From Streptomyces hygroscopicus (lineage in GTDB: Bacteria > Actinomycetota > Actinomycetes > Streptomycetales > Streptomycetaceae), in contig NZ_LBMW01000006.1 in the NCBI RefSeq assembly GCF_026168105.1, positions 124,001 to 188,000 of the forward strand: a stretch of 64,000 nucleotides of DNA. The letters are read 5' to 3'. Every line of letters starts with the position of its first letter. The stretch's first letter is position 1. The notes under the pieces are model-generated. The model did not search any database. It was not told the DNA's origin and saw only the letters and a list, made by a program, of their open reading frames with translations. A program made the translations under genes and the position numbers. Positions 8,725 through 17,289 of this stretch are shown here, in pieces.

Positions 8725-9330
8725 ATGTTCGACGTCGCCGTCTTCGGTTCCCTCTTCCTGACCCTCTTCGTGATCATGGATCCCCCCGGGATCACCCCGA
8801 TCTTCCTCGCGCTCACCGCCGGGCGCCCCGCCAAGGTGCAGAAGCGGATGGCCTTCCAGGCCGTCTGTGTCGCGGGCGGTGTCATCGCCGTCTTCGGTGT
8901 GCTCGGCCACCAGATCCTGAACTACCTGCACGTCTCCGTGCCCGCGCTGATGATCGCGGGCGGGCTGCTGCTTCTGCTGATCGCCCTCGACCTGCTGACC
9001 GGCAAGACGGACGAGCCCAAGCAGACCAAGGACGTCAATGTGGCCCTCGTCCCGTTGGGCATGCCGCTGCTGGCCGGACCGGGTGCGATCGTCTCGGTGA
9101 TCCTTGCGGTCCAGAAGGCCGACAGCTTGGCCGCCCAGGTGTCCGTGTGGTCGGCGATCCTGGCCATCCATGTCGTGCTCTGGGTGGTCATGCGCTACTC
9201 GCTGCTGATCATCAGGGTGATCAAGGACGGTGGGGTGGTCCTGGTGACCCGGCTCGCGGGCATGATGCTCTCCGCGATCGCCGTGCAGCAGATCATCAAC
9301 GGGGTCATCCAGGTCGTCCACTCGAGCTGA
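8725..9330 (+). CDS. MarC family integral membrane protein
   Basis: The 201-aa protein has six predicted membrane helices, with the family hallmarks FVIMDPPGITPIFLALT near the N-terminus and VPLGMPLLAGPGAIVSVI in the middle. MarC was once thought to act in multiple antibiotic resistance but its function is unresolved. The ATG at 8725 (weak AAGG upstream) begins the first helix; the reading frame is open upstream to 8626 but encodes a basic, unlikely extension. A strong hairpin terminator follows the gene. Confidence 0.9.
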   Translation: MFDVAVFGSLFLTLFVIMDPPGITPIFLALTAGRPAKVQKRMAFQAVCVAGGVIAVFGVLGHQILNYLHVSVPALMIAGGLLLLLIALDLLTGKTDEPKQTKDVNVALVPLGMPLLAGPGAIVSVILAVQKADSLAAQVSVWSAILAIHVVLWVVMRYSLLIIRVIKDGGVVLVTRLAGMMLSAIAVQQIINGVIQVVHSS

Positions 9331-9347
9331 CCGCCCCCGGTGCGCGC

Positions 9348-9382
9348 GGAGCCCCGTACGGCCTGAGGCCGTACGGGGCTCC
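9348..9382. terminator. Bidirectional hairpin terminator after marC
   Basis: A perfect 16-bp inverted repeat (9348-9363 and 9367-9382; arm GGAGCCCCGTACGGCC) with a 3-nt loop lies between the stop of marC and the stop of the convergent 50-aa gene. It has no strong U-tract, as is usual in Streptomyces. Confidence 0.85.
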
Positions 9383-9443
9383 GAAGTCTTGAGAACGTCT
9401 GCGCCGCCGCCTGCCAGGCAGGTGTACGACGCGGATCTTTCGG

Positions 9444-9596
9444 TTACGACGCGGATGCGTCGGCCGGGCGGATCCAGAGACGCTGCCCGATGGCCGCGGC
9501 CTGCTGAACGATCTGCTTGACGGAGGCGGCGTCCACGACGGTGGTGTCCACGGGCGTACCGTCGACGTCGTCGAGTCGCATGATTTCGAAGCGCAC
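9444..9596 (-). CDS. Small conserved protein, 50 aa
   Basis: A GTG at 9596, preceded by GGGAG at good spacing, opens a 50-residue protein: MRFEIMRLDDVDGTPVDTTV at the start and ending LWIRPADASAS. It has regular codon usage and a helix VDAASVKQIVQQAAAIGQ. It lies upstream of a shared terminator and faces the NYN gene across a promoter region. I believe it is a genuine small actinobacterial protein of unknown function; no metal or membrane motif is visible. Confidence 0.72.
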   Translation of the reverse strand: MRFEIMRLDDVDGTPVDTTVVDAASVKQIVQQAAAIGQRLWIRPADASAS

Positions 9597-9845
9597 AGGC
9601 TTCTCCCTTCGTCTGGTCATCCTCCTGAGGAGAACTACTGGTGAGTGGAGCGCGGGGCGACGTTGCCCCCGTTCCTGTCTGATTCAACGGGATGCGTGTT
9701 ACAAACATTCCCTACGCTAAGGAAATTTTTCGAGTCTCTAATTACCGGTCGGTAGCGAGTCCGAACCTGGCGTGGAATGCATTCACGGTGCACTGACTGG
9801 GACCGGTTGTGTTCGCAGCGTGACCATCGGGACAATGGGAGGCAT
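9597..9845. other. Divergent promoter region
   Basis: This 249-bp stretch between the 50-aa gene and the NYN gene contains an AT-rich segment (9700-9750, with GGAAATTTTT and TAATTACC) suited to promoters in both directions. No gene seen. Confidence 0.5.
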
Positions 9846-10742
9846 ATGAACGACGACCTGGCGGCGCTCGGCGCCCGCATCGACCGCACGAACGAGTTGC
9901 TCCAGCGCATGCTCGCCGAGGTGGCGAAGACGCCCTCGACCCACGCGATCTTCGTCGACGCCGGCTATCTCTACGCGGCAGCGGGACGGCTCGTCGCCGG
10001 TACCGAGGACCGCCGGGCCTTCGACCTCGACGCCGAGGGCCTGATCGACGCCCTCATCGACAAGGCCCGCACGATCTTCGCGGACAGCCGGCTGCTGCGC
10101 GTGTACTGGTACGACGGCGCCAGACGCCGCATCCACACGGCCGAGCAGCAGTCCATCGCCGAGCTTCCCGACGTCAAGGTGCGGCTCGGCAACCTCAATG
10201 CCAACAACCAGCAGAAGGGCGTCGACTCCCTCATCAGGACCGACCTCGAGTCACTCGCCCGGCACCGCGCCATCAGCGACGCGGCGCTCATCGGTGGCGA
10301 CGAGGACCTGGTGTCGGCGGTCGAGGCGGCACAGGGGTACGGGGCGCGGGTGCATCTGTGGGGCATCGAGGCGCCCGAGGGCCGCAATCAGGCGGAACCG
10401 TTGCTGTGGGAGGTCGACAGCCAGCGCACCCTCGAGCTCGAGTTCTTCAAGCCCTACGTCACCCGGCGGACCGCCGCGACCTACGAGCCGTCGTCCGCGG
10501 GCCGCCCCACGCGCGAGGACGTCCGTTTCGTGGGTGCCCAGATCGCGGCGAAGTGGCTGGTGGCACGGGGGCGTGAGGCAATGGCGGAGCTGCTCACCGG
10601 CCACCCGTATCTGCCCGGCTCCATCGACCAGGACCTGCTGGTGGAGGCGGAGGGCCTGCTGCAGTACTCGCTGCGCGGCCAGTCGGACCTGCGGCGTGCG
10701 TTGCGGGACGGCTTCTGGGAGCACCTCCAGGCGCAGTTCTAG
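9846..10742 (+). CDS. NYN-domain (LabA/DUF88) ribonuclease-like protein
   Basis: The 298-aa protein has an N-terminal coil (residues 1-30), then the NYN/PIN-like fold: IFVDAGYLY (first catalytic Asp), the strand VRLGNLNANNQQKGVDSLIRTDL with a conserved Asp, and SDAALIGGDEDLVSAVEAAQ with the GGDxD acidic motif. NYN proteins are metal-dependent RNases of the PIN superfamily. The C-terminal 110 residues form a helical LabA-type extension. The ATG at 9846 is preceded by GGGAGG; an upstream in-frame start at 9777 has no SD. RNA target unknown. Confidence 0.9.
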   Translation: MNDDLAALGARIDRTNELLQRMLAEVAKTPSTHAIFVDAGYLYAAAGRLVAGTEDRRAFDLDAEGLIDALIDKARTIFADSRLLRVYWYDGARRRIHTAEQQSIAELPDVKVRLGNLNANNQQKGVDSLIRTDLESLARHRAISDAALIGGDEDLVSAVEAAQGYGARVHLWGIEAPEGRNQAEPLLWEVDSQRTLELEFFKPYVTRRTAATYEPSSAGRPTREDVRFVGAQIAAKWLVARGREAMAELLTGHPYLPGSIDQDLLVEAEGLLQYSLRGQSDLRRALRDGFWEHLQAQF

Positions 10743-10829
10743 GCCGCGCGGGAGGGCGTCGTCCCCTCAGCCCGGGAGGGATGTCGGAGGGCCGCGGCGG
10801 ATGTCGGGCGGACCGCGTCGGATGTCCCC

Positions 10830-11699
10830 CTAGAGGAGCCGGTCCCAGAAGGCGGCCAGGGCGCGGGCCGTCGGTGCGGGCTGGTCCGTGTTGGGGGAGT
10901 GCTCGGCGTAAGGCACGACACTGCGGTGTGCGTCCAGCCGCGCGGCCATGTCGTCCAGGAGCGGGACGGGCCAGGTGTCGTCGCGGTCACCGGACAGCAC
11001 GTGCACGGGCAGGCCGACGGCGGCCAGTTCGGCCACGCGGTCGGGCTCCTCGCACAACTGCCGGCCAGTGGCGCGGAGCTGGGCCGGGCTGTTGCAGAGC
11101 CAGCGGCGGCGCAGGTCCTCCCCGTCGGAGAGACCCTCGTCGAGTGCGCCGGTGTCGGTGTCCTCCGGCGTTTCCACGGACTGGATCGCGTCCCAGACCT
11201 GAGCCATGTCCATTACGGCGAGGGCGTCGCGCAGCAGCTTGACGCGCTGCTGCTGGGGGACGGAGATCTGGGCGGGCCCGGAGGCCATCAGGGTGAGCGA
11301 GACGAACGGAGAGGCGTCGAGGAGGACGGCTGCGCGGGCGATCTGACCGCCCAGTGAATGCCCGAGCAGATGCACGGGCGTACCGAAGGCCCCCGCCTGT
11401 GCGATCACGTCCCGGGCCAACTCGCTCTGCGCGTACGGGGCCTCGTCGTCCCGGGGCCCGGGTGACTCGTACTGCCCACGGCCGTCGACGGCCACGGTCC
11501 GGTACCCGGCCGCCGCAAGGAGCGGCTGCAGGACGATGAAGTCCTCCTTGCTCCCGGTGAAACCGGGCAGCAGCAGGACGGTTCCCCTGACCCGTGGTGT
11601 CACCGCCGGTGCCTCGAGCACGGCGAACTCCCCGCGCTCCGTCACGAGCCGATGGGCCCGGAGACCGGGGGGCGGGGTGAAGGTCGGGGGACGGCTCAT
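10830..11699 (-). CDS. Alpha/beta hydrolase
   Basis: The 289-aa protein has a canonical alpha/beta-hydrolase core: oxyanion region LLLPGFTGSKEDF (about 43-55), nucleophile elbow GHSLGG (Ser115), a late acid within LSGDRDDTWP and a catalytic His in YAEHSPN. No signal peptide, so it is cytoplasmic. It lies 157 bp downstream of the DEAD-box helicase gene on the same strand, separated from it by a strong terminator, and so has its own promoter. Substrate cannot be read from sequence. Confidence 0.88.
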   Translation of the reverse strand: MSRPPTFTPPPGLRAHRLVTERGEFAVLEAPAVTPRVRGTVLLLPGFTGSKEDFIVLQPLLAAAGYRTVAVDGRGQYESPGPRDDEAPYAQSELARDVIAQAGAFGTPVHLLGHSLGGQIARAAVLLDASPFVSLTLMASGPAQISVPQQQRVKLLRDALAVMDMAQVWDAIQSVETPEDTDTGALDEGLSDGEDLRRRWLCNSPAQLRATGRQLCEEPDRVAELAAVGLPVHVLSGDRDDTWPVPLLDDMAARLDAHRSVVPYAEHSPNTDQPAPTARALAAFWDRLL

Positions 11700-11806
11700 G
11701 GGGTGAGGTTACCGGGCGGTTGGGGCGGGACGGGGTGGGGCCGGGTGACATCACGGTGTACAGAACCACGGGGCTCACCGAACCGTGGGGGGATCGCGGG
11801 AACACA

Positions 11807-11842
11807 GATGGCCCGCCTCCACCGAAGTGGGGGCGGGCCATC
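11807..11842 (-). terminator. Hairpin terminator of the DEAD-box helicase gene
   Basis: A 16-bp inverted repeat (11807-11822 / 11827-11842) with one mismatch and a CGAA tetraloop lies 15 bp past the helicase stop codon. The GNRA-like tetraloop should make the hairpin very stable. Confidence 0.8.
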
Positions 11843-11856
11843 GAACAAGCGTCGCG

Positions 11857-14145
11857 TCAGCCCTCGGTGGCCTCGGCGGCCTTGCGCGTACGCCGGCGCG
11901 GCGTGGCCGGAGCCTCGTCCGTCTGGGACGGGATCTCCGACTCCGCTGCCACCGCCGTCTTGCGGGTGCGGCGCCGAGGCTTGACCTCGGGCTCCTCGGC
12001 CGCCTGCGCCGGAATCCCGGCCTCGGCGGCCACGGCTTTGCGGGTGCGGCGGCGGGGCTTGGCCTCCGCGGCTTCAGCGGTGTCCACAGCGGTTTCGGCG
12101 GCGGCCGGGGCCGTCTCCGTGGCCTTGCGGGTGCGGCGGCGGGGCTTGGCCTCCGCGGCCTCGACGGGCGCGGCCTCGGCCGTCTTTCGGGCCCGTCGCG
12201 GCGTGGCCGGAGCCTCCGCCTCGGCCACGGTGCCCTCGGCCGTCTCCACGGAGACGTCCGCGGCCTTGCGGGTACGGCGCCGCGGCTTCGCCGGGGCCTC
12301 GACCTCCGTCGCCTCGGCGGGAGTCCCCGCCGTCTTGCGGGTGCGGCGGCGGGGCTTGGCCTCCGTGGCTTCGGCGGTGTCGAGGGTGGTCTCGGCGGGA
12401 GCCGGAGTGGTCTCGGCGGGAGTCTCCGCCGTCTTGCGGGTGCGGCGGCGGGGCTTGGCCTCCGTGGCTTCGGCGGTGTCGAGGGTGGTCTCGGCGGGAG
12501 CCGGAGTGGTCTCGGCGGGAGTCTCCGCCGTCTTGCGGGTGCGGCGGCGCGGCTTGGCCTCAGTGGCCTCCACCGTGTCCACGGCGGTCTCCGGGGACGG
12601 CGCGGCCGGCTCCGTCGTTTCCGTCACCGTCGCCACCGGCTCGGCGGGCACCCCGCCGCGCATCCGGCGACGGCGGCGCGGCGTGCGCGGTTCCACCGCC
12701 TCGCCGGTTTCGCCGTCCCCGCTGTCCACGTTCTCCGTGGCGACCGGCGCCTGCAGCGAAGCCCCGCTCCGTGTACGACGACGACGCCGCGGCGTACGCG
12801 CCGGACGCTCGCGCTCCTCGGACGGGCCGGAGGAACGGCGCCCGCGCGGCCCACGGCCGCCCGTCTCGCCGAGGTCCTCCAGTTCCTCCGCCGCGAGCCC
12901 GGCGCGCGTGCGCTCGGAGCGAGGCAGGACACCCTTGGTGCCCTCGGGGATGCCGAGGTCCGCGAAGAGGTGCGGGGAGGTGGAGTACGTCTCCACCGGG
13001 TCGTTGAAGTCCAGCTCCAGCGCCTTGTTGATCAGCTGCCAGCGCGGGATGTCGTCCCAGTCGACGAACGTGATCGCCGTACCCGACGCGCCCGCGCGGC
13101 CCGTACGGCCGATGCGGTGCAGGTAGGTCTTCTCGTCCTCGGGGGACTGGTAGTTGACGACGTGCGTGACGCCCTCGACGTCGATGCCGCGCGCGGCCAC
13201 GTCGGTGCAGACGAGGACGTCCACCTTGCCGTTGCGGAAGGCCCGCAGGGCCTGCTCGCGCGCGCCCTGGCCCAGGTCGCCGTGGACCGCGCCCGACGCG
13301 AAGCCGCGCCGCTGCAGCTGCTCGGCGATGTCGGCCGCCGTGCGCTTGGTACGGCAGAAGATCATCGCCAGTCCGCGGCCGTCGGCCTGCAGGATGCGCG
13401 CGACCATCTCCGGCTTGTCCATGGAGTGCGCGCGGTAGACGAACTGCGCGATGTTCGCGACGGTCGCGCCCTCATCGTCCGGCGCGGTGGCGCGGATGTG
13501 CGTCGGCTGCGACATGTAGCGGCGGGCCAGCCCGATGACCGCGCCCGGCATGGTCGCCGAGAACAGCATGGTCTGGCGCTTGGCCGGAAGCATGTCGATG
13601 ATCTTCTCGACGTCGGGCAGGAAGCCCAGGTCGAGCATCTCGTCGGCCTCGTCGAGCACGAGGCACTTCACGTGCTTCAGGTTCAGCTTCTTCTGGCCGG
13701 CGAGGTCCAGGAGCCGGCCCGGGGTTCCGACGATCACGTCGACGCCCTTCTTGAGGGCCTCGACCTGGGGTTCGTACGCCCGGCCGCCGTAGATCGCCGT
13801 GACGCGTACGTTGCGTACCTTGCCCGCTGTGAGCAGGTCGTTGGTGACCTGGGTGCACAGCTCGCGGGTGGGGACGACGACGAGCGCCTGGGGGGCGTCG
13901 GTCAGGGCCTCGGGCTTGGCCCGGCCCGCCTCGACGTCCGCGGGGACGGTGACGCGCTCGAGGAGCGGAAGGCCGAAGCCCAGCGTCTTGCCGGTGCCGG
14001 TCTTGGCCTGGCCGATGACGTCGGTGCCGGAAAGGGCAACGGGGAGCGTCATCTCCTGGATGGGGAAGGGGTTGATGATGCCGACGGCTTCCAGGGCCTC
14101 GGCCGTCTCGGAAAGGATCCCGAGTTCTCGAAAAGTCGTAGTCAG
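11857..14145 (-). CDS. DEAD-box ATP-dependent RNA helicase with long basic repeat tail
   Basis: The helicase core (residues 1-430) has the Q motif (FPIQ, 27-30), Walker A AKTGTGKT (47-54), PTREL, TPGRLLD, DEAD (about 166), SATMP and HRIGRTGRAG. It unwinds RNA with ATP. The remaining 330 residues are low complexity: at least nine copies of a basic KPRRRTRK-type motif alternate with acidic/Ala stretches, two of them in perfect 33-aa (99-bp) tandem repeats at 12330-12527. The tail probably binds RNA or ribosomes. I place the start at a CTG (14145) with GAGG upstream, as the homology begins LTTTFRELGI; the frame is open to 14367, so a longer form cannot be excluded. Confidence 0.85.
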   Translation of the reverse strand: MTTTFRELGILSETAEALEAVGIINPFPIQEMTLPVALSGTDVIGQAKTGTGKTLGFGLPLLERVTVPADVEAGRAKPEALTDAPQALVVVPTRELCTQVTNDLLTAGKVRNVRVTAIYGGRAYEPQVEALKKGVDVIVGTPGRLLDLAGQKKLNLKHVKCLVLDEADEMLDLGFLPDVEKIIDMLPAKRQTMLFSATMPGAVIGLARRYMSQPTHIRATAPDDEGATVANIAQFVYRAHSMDKPEMVARILQADGRGLAMIFCRTKRTAADIAEQLQRRGFASGAVHGDLGQGAREQALRAFRNGKVDVLVCTDVAARGIDVEGVTHVVNYQSPEDEKTYLHRIGRTGRAGASGTAITFVDWDDIPRWQLINKALELDFNDPVETYSTSPHLFADLGIPEGTKGVLPRSERTRAGLAAEELEDLGETGGRGPRGRRSSGPSEERERPARTPRRRRRTRSGASLQAPVATENVDSGDGETGEAVEPRTPRRRRRMRGGVPAEPVATVTETTEPAAPSPETAVDTVEATEAKPRRRTRKTAETPAETTPAPAETTLDTAEATEAKPRRRTRKTAETPAETTPAPAETTLDTAEATEAKPRRRTRKTAGTPAEATEVEAPAKPRRRTRKAADVSVETAEGTVAEAEAPATPRRARKTAEAAPVEAAEAKPRRRTRKATETAPAAAETAVDTAEAAEAKPRRRTRKAVAAEAGIPAQAAEEPEVKPRRRTRKTAVAAESEIPSQTDEAPATPRRRTRKAAEATEG
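12330..12527 (-). repeat. 99-bp tandem repeat in helicase tail
   Basis: Two tandem 99-bp units (12330-12428 and 12429-12527), nearly identical at DNA level, each encode 33 residues containing KPRRRTRKTAETPAE. More diverged relatives of the unit extend on both sides (about 11870-12700). The near identity indicates recent expansion by unequal exchange. Confidence 0.85.
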
Positions 14146-14525
14146 GGTGCTGCCTCTTCTGTGTGCGCGATGCGAGGCGAGCGCGGCGGTCCTGACCGTG
14201 CCGATGTCGTCGGCCTGCTTGGGGGACGGGCCTGTGGCACGGGACCACGCCGACGCTCCAGCGCTCGTACCGCTGAGGGTCCCTCCGGATGCCGTACGCA
14301 CAGTGCCGTACGGGCAATGAGGGCTGTCGGGTCGGAGCCGATCGGGCCACCGACCGGGCATCCTCATGCATGCAGCCTGTCGAGATACGTCGAAGTACTC
14401 AGCAGGCGCATTACCACCATACCCCGGATTCGCGCACTCGCGATGGCCGATTCGGTCACGTAGCCGTCGTCACACTGATTGACCAGGGACTTCCGTGGGG
14501 CGGGGAGCGGACTATTGTGCGCTTC
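14146..14525. other. Divergent intergenic region, helicase / MiaE-like gene
   Basis: This 380-bp stretch contains the helicase leader on the minus strand and the promoter of the ferritin-like gene on the plus strand. CCGTACG-type motifs form a small inverted repeat at about 14296-14320. I see no independent gene. Confidence 0.55.
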
Positions 14526-15263
14526 ATGACGACGCCTGACAACGCCCCCGACGCACCTGCCGAACCCACCTCGGTCGCCGCCCAGGACTGGACGAAGGCC
14601 TCCGTCGACCCCCAGTACCGTGCCGCGGTCGTGGACCTGCTCGGCGCACTCGCCTACGGAGAGCTGGCGGCGTTCGAACGGCTCGCGGAGGACGCGAAGC
14701 TCGCTCCCACGCTCACGGACAAGGCGGAGCTGGCGAAGATGGCGTCCGCCGAGTTCCACCACTTCGAGAGGATCCGGGACCGGCTCACCGAGATCGGCTT
14801 CGAACCGACGGAGGCCATGGAGCCGTTCGTTGCGGCGTACGACAGCTTCCACAAGCAGACGGCGCCCTCGGACTGGCTGGAGGGGCTGGTCAAGGCGTAC
14901 GTGGGCGACTCGATCGCCAGCGACTTCTACCGTGAGGTCGCGGCCCGTCTCGACGCCGACACTCGTGGGCTCGTGCTCGCCGTGCTCGACGACACCGGGC
15001 ACGCCACCTTCGCCGTCGAGAAGGTGCGCGCCGCGATCGACGCCGAGCCGCGCGTGGGCGGACGGCTCGCGCTGTGGGCGCGGCGGCTGATGGGCGAGGC
15101 CCTGTCCCAGTCGCAGCGCGTGGTCGCGGAGCGGGACGCTCTGTCCACCATGCTCGTCGGCGGTGTCGCGGACGGCTTCGATCTCGCCGAGGTCGGCAGG
15201 ATGTTCTCGCGCATCACCGAGGCGCACACCAAGCGGATGGCAGCCCTCGGGCTCGCCGCCTGA
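14526..15263 (+). CDS. Ferritin-like / MiaE-like diiron protein
   Basis: The 245-aa helical protein has the ferritin-like iron ligands: an early Glu in ALAYGELAAFERLAED, the ExxH-type motif ASAEFHHFERIRDRL, and later helices with YVGDSIASDFYREVAARL and DDTGHATFAVEKV. It resembles the tRNA hydroxylase MiaE fold widespread in actinobacteria, where a tRNA role is unproven. The ATG at 14526 follows a GGGGAGCGG stretch. It is divergent from the helicase gene and ends at a strong hairpin. Confidence 0.85.
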   Translation: MTTPDNAPDAPAEPTSVAAQDWTKASVDPQYRAAVVDLLGALAYGELAAFERLAEDAKLAPTLTDKAELAKMASAEFHHFERIRDRLTEIGFEPTEAMEPFVAAYDSFHKQTAPSDWLEGLVKAYVGDSIASDFYREVAARLDADTRGLVLAVLDDTGHATFAVEKVRAAIDAEPRVGGRLALWARRLMGEALSQSQRVVAERDALSTMLVGGVADGFDLAEVGRMFSRITEAHTKRMAALGLAA

Positions 15264-15271
15264 CCCGTCTC

Positions 15272-15318
15272 ACGGCGGCCTGGTGATCACGGCGGTCCGG
15301 TGATCACCAGGCCGCCGT
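15272..15318 (+). terminator. Strong hairpin terminator after MiaE-like gene
   Basis: A perfect 19-bp inverted repeat (15272-15290 / 15300-15318) with a 9-nt loop begins 9 bp after the stop codon. It is immediately followed by the degenerate 38-bp repeat array. Confidence 0.85.
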
Positions 15319-15320
15319 AC

Positions 15321-15546
15321 GCCCTTGCGGCGCCGTACGGCATCACGCGCGCCGTACGTCTTCGCATGCGTCGAATGGCATCGCCCGGGTCATATGTCTT
15401 CGCGTGCGCTGCATGGCATCACTTGCATCAACGTCTTCGCGTGCTCTGAACGGCATCACATGCGTCAAATGTCTTCGTGAACGCTGCACGGCATCACTCG
15501 CGCCATATGTCTTCGCGGGCGCTGCATGGCGTATCGCGTCTGCGGG
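15321..15546. repeat. Degenerate 38-bp tandem repeat array
   Basis: Five copies of a unit containing GTCTTCG, then a TGC..TGNA.GGCATC core, start at 15358, 15396, 15433, 15471 and 15509, a spacing of 37-38 bp. Copies differ at roughly a quarter of positions and there are no unique spacers, so this is not a CRISPR. It lies between a terminator and a convergent small membrane-protein gene; the rest of 15264-15747 holds no gene that I can support. Confidence 0.75.
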
Positions 15547-15747
15547 CCGCCCTACGCTTCGGAGCCGTCGTGCGTCTTGACGGCCGCCGACGGCCGACGT
15601 GCGAGTCGAACCGGTACCCCGGTCATGTCCCAGGTCACCGTGTCCGACGTGTGCGCCACCGTAGCCGCCTCCCCGGATGCCACCGTCGTGGTGCCCGGGG
15701 CGTCTGCTCAGTGCTGCTCGGGCCGTCGTGGGTCCCGGCGCCCGGCC

Positions 15748-16017
15748 TCAGGCCGTCGCCGAGTGGCGGCGATATCTTTCCGCCGGGCGCAGCAGCAACG
15801 ACAGTGAGGCGGCGGAGACGACCAGCGCGCCGATGAGGATCACCAGGAGACTTGCCGAGGCCAGCGCGCTGTGGGTGATGAACGCGCCGAAGAGGGCGCC
15901 CGCCACCCCCGTCGGCAGCACGAGAGCACGGGCAGGCAGCCGGTGCGGCAGCCGGTGTGCGGCGGCCCATGCCAGGACGAACCCGAGGACGGCGGAGCCG
16001 AGCGCTTCAAAGAGCAT
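15748..16017 (-). CDS. Small integral membrane protein, 89 aa
   Basis: MLFEALGSAVLGFVLAWAAA... has three hydrophobic helices (about residues 5-20, 30-52, 55-78) and ends in an Arg-rich cytoplasmic tail. The ATG at 16017 is preceded by GGGAGGGA at proper spacing. It is short and without catalytic motifs; similar small three-helix proteins are common in streptomycetes and are of unknown function. Confidence 0.72.
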   Translation of the reverse strand: MLFEALGSAVLGFVLAWAAAHRLPHRLPARALVLPTGVAGALFGAFITHSALASASLLVILIGALVVSAASLSLLLRPAERYRRHSATA

Positions 16018-16162
16018 GTCGAGGTTCCCTCCCGCACGGCTGCTGCATGGGCAAATCGGTCGTAGCCGGTCCTACCCGTAGCGCGCGGAACACAATCATC
16101 CTCTGTGTGGGGATGTGCTCCGTCTGTGCGTGCCATTCGGGAAGGACAGCGGCCGGGACGCA

Positions 16163-16210
16163 GCAACGGGAGGGGCCCGATGGCACTCGCCACCGGGCCC
16201 CTCCCGTTGC
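16163..16210. terminator. Hairpin terminator downstream of DUF3107 gene
   Basis: A perfect 17-bp inverted repeat (16163-16179 / 16194-16210; arm GCAACGGGAGGGGCCCG) with a 14-nt loop begins 12 bp past the DUF3107 stop. It terminates the minus-strand transcript. Confidence 0.85.
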
Positions 16211-16221
16211 TCCATCCGGAA

Positions 16222-16449
16222 CTAGAGCGTGCCGAAGCCCACCTTGCGGGGCGCCGGCTCGCCGATCTCCACGTACGCGAGACGGTCGGCCGGGACCAGG
16301 AGCTTGCGGCCGTGCTCGTCCACGAGGCTCAGCAGTGGCGACTTGCCGGCCAGTGCCTCGGCCACGACGCGCTCGACCTCCTCGGCAGTCTGACCGCTCT
16401 CCAGAACGATCTCGCGGGGCGCGTGCTGCACGCCGATCTTGACCTCCAC
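16222..16449 (-). CDS. DUF3107 protein, 75 aa
   Basis: MEVKIGVQHAPREIVLESGQ... matches the short actinobacterial DUF3107 family: a beta strand, TAEEVERVVAEALAG helix, then LLSLVDEHGRKLLVPADRLAYVEIG and a conserved VGFG ending. The GTG at 16449 is preceded by GGAGGG. It lies between its own terminator and a TetR regulator on the same strand. Function unknown; a ubiquitin-like roll is possible from length and pattern. Confidence 0.88.
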   Translation of the reverse strand: MEVKIGVQHAPREIVLESGQTAEEVERVVAEALAGKSPLLSLVDEHGRKLLVPADRLAYVEIGEPAPRKVGFGTL

Positions 16450-16579
16450 GGCTTTGTCCCTCCGACGGTCAGTGATGTGCGCGTCCGTCCGCGCCGTACC
16501 AGCACACATTAGCCCGGTGAGGGGACGTACACGCTCCGCTCCGGAACGCCAGGAGCGAACAGACGACGGGAACAAAAGC

Positions 16580-16615
16580 GCCGTGCGGCCCCACCAACTG
16601 ATGGAGCCGCACGGC
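16580..16615 (-). terminator. Hairpin terminator of the tetR gene
   Basis: A 10-bp perfect inverted repeat (GCCGTGCGGC, 16580-16589 / 16606-16615) with a 16-nt loop lies 30 bp downstream of the TetR stop on the minus strand. Confidence 0.7.
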
Positions 16616-16644
16616 TTCGCTCGGTGCGCCGGACCCGGCGCCGC

Positions 16645-17289
16645 TCAGTGGTGCTGTTCGCTGCCGTGCAGCGGGAAGCCCGCGATACCTCGCCAGGCCA
16701 GCGACGTCAGCAGCTGGACCGCCTGGTCGCGCGGCACGCTGCGGTCGCTGTGCAGCCAGGAGCGGGCCACCACCTGGGCGAGACCGCCGAGACCCGAGGC
16801 CAGCAGCATCGACTCGGCCCGCGACAGGCCGGTGTCCTCGGCGATGACGTCGCAGATGGCCTCAGCGCACTCGATCGTGACCTTGTCGACGCGCTCGCGC
16901 ACGGCGGGCTCGTTCGTCAGATCCGACTCGAAGACCAGCCGGAACGCTCCGCCGTCGTCCTCCACGTACGCGAAGTACGCGTCCATCGTTGCCCGTACCC
17001 GCTGCTTGTTGTCGGTCGTCGACGCGAGCGCCGTCCGCACCGCCTGCAGCAGGGCCTCGCAGTGCTGGTCCAGCAGGGCCAGATAGAGGTCGAGCTTGCC
17101 CGGGAAGTGCTGATAGAGCACCGGCTTGCTGACGCCGGCGCGTTCGGCGATGTCGTCCATCGCAGCCGCGTGGTAGCCCTGCGCCACGAAGACTTCCTGC
17201 GCGGCGCCCAGCAGCTGGTTCCGTCGGGCACGGCGCGGCAGGCGCGTGCCCCGCGGGCGTGCCGCCTCTGTCTGCTCGATGGCTGTCAC
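16645..17289 (-). CDS. TetR family transcriptional regulator
   Basis: The 214-aa protein has a basic arm (RGTRLPRRARRNQL) and a classical TetR helix-turn-helix: LLGAAQEVFVAQGYHAAAMDDIAERAGVSKPVLYQHFPGKLDLYLALL (residues 25-72), followed by an all-helical ligand/dimer domain with a C-terminal LTSLAWRGIAGFPL. The GTG start at 17289 follows GGGAGGC; upstream in-frame sequence is not conserved-looking. Two 15-bp direct repeats lie about 215 bp upstream (17503-17536). No obvious target operon is adjacent, so ligand and targets are unknown. Confidence 0.92.
   Translation of the reverse strand: MTAIEQTEAARPRGTRLPRRARRNQLLGAAQEVFVAQGYHAAAMDDIAERAGVSKPVLYQHFPGKLDLYLALLDQHCEALLQAVRTALASTTDNKQRVRATMDAYFAYVEDDGGAFRLVFESDLTNEPAVRERVDKVTIECAEAICDVIAEDTGLSRAESMLLASGLGGLAQVVARSWLHSDRSVPRDQAVQLLTSLAWRGIAGFPLHGSEQHH

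Noticed and set aside
11785..14463. Long plus-strand frame opposite the DEAD-box helicase
   Set aside because: Repetitive Gly/Arg/Leu translation is the mirror of the helicase's basic repeats; no domain.
15321..15546. CRISPR-like repeat array
   Set aside because: Units are contiguous, degenerate and lack unique spacers; no cas genes are near.
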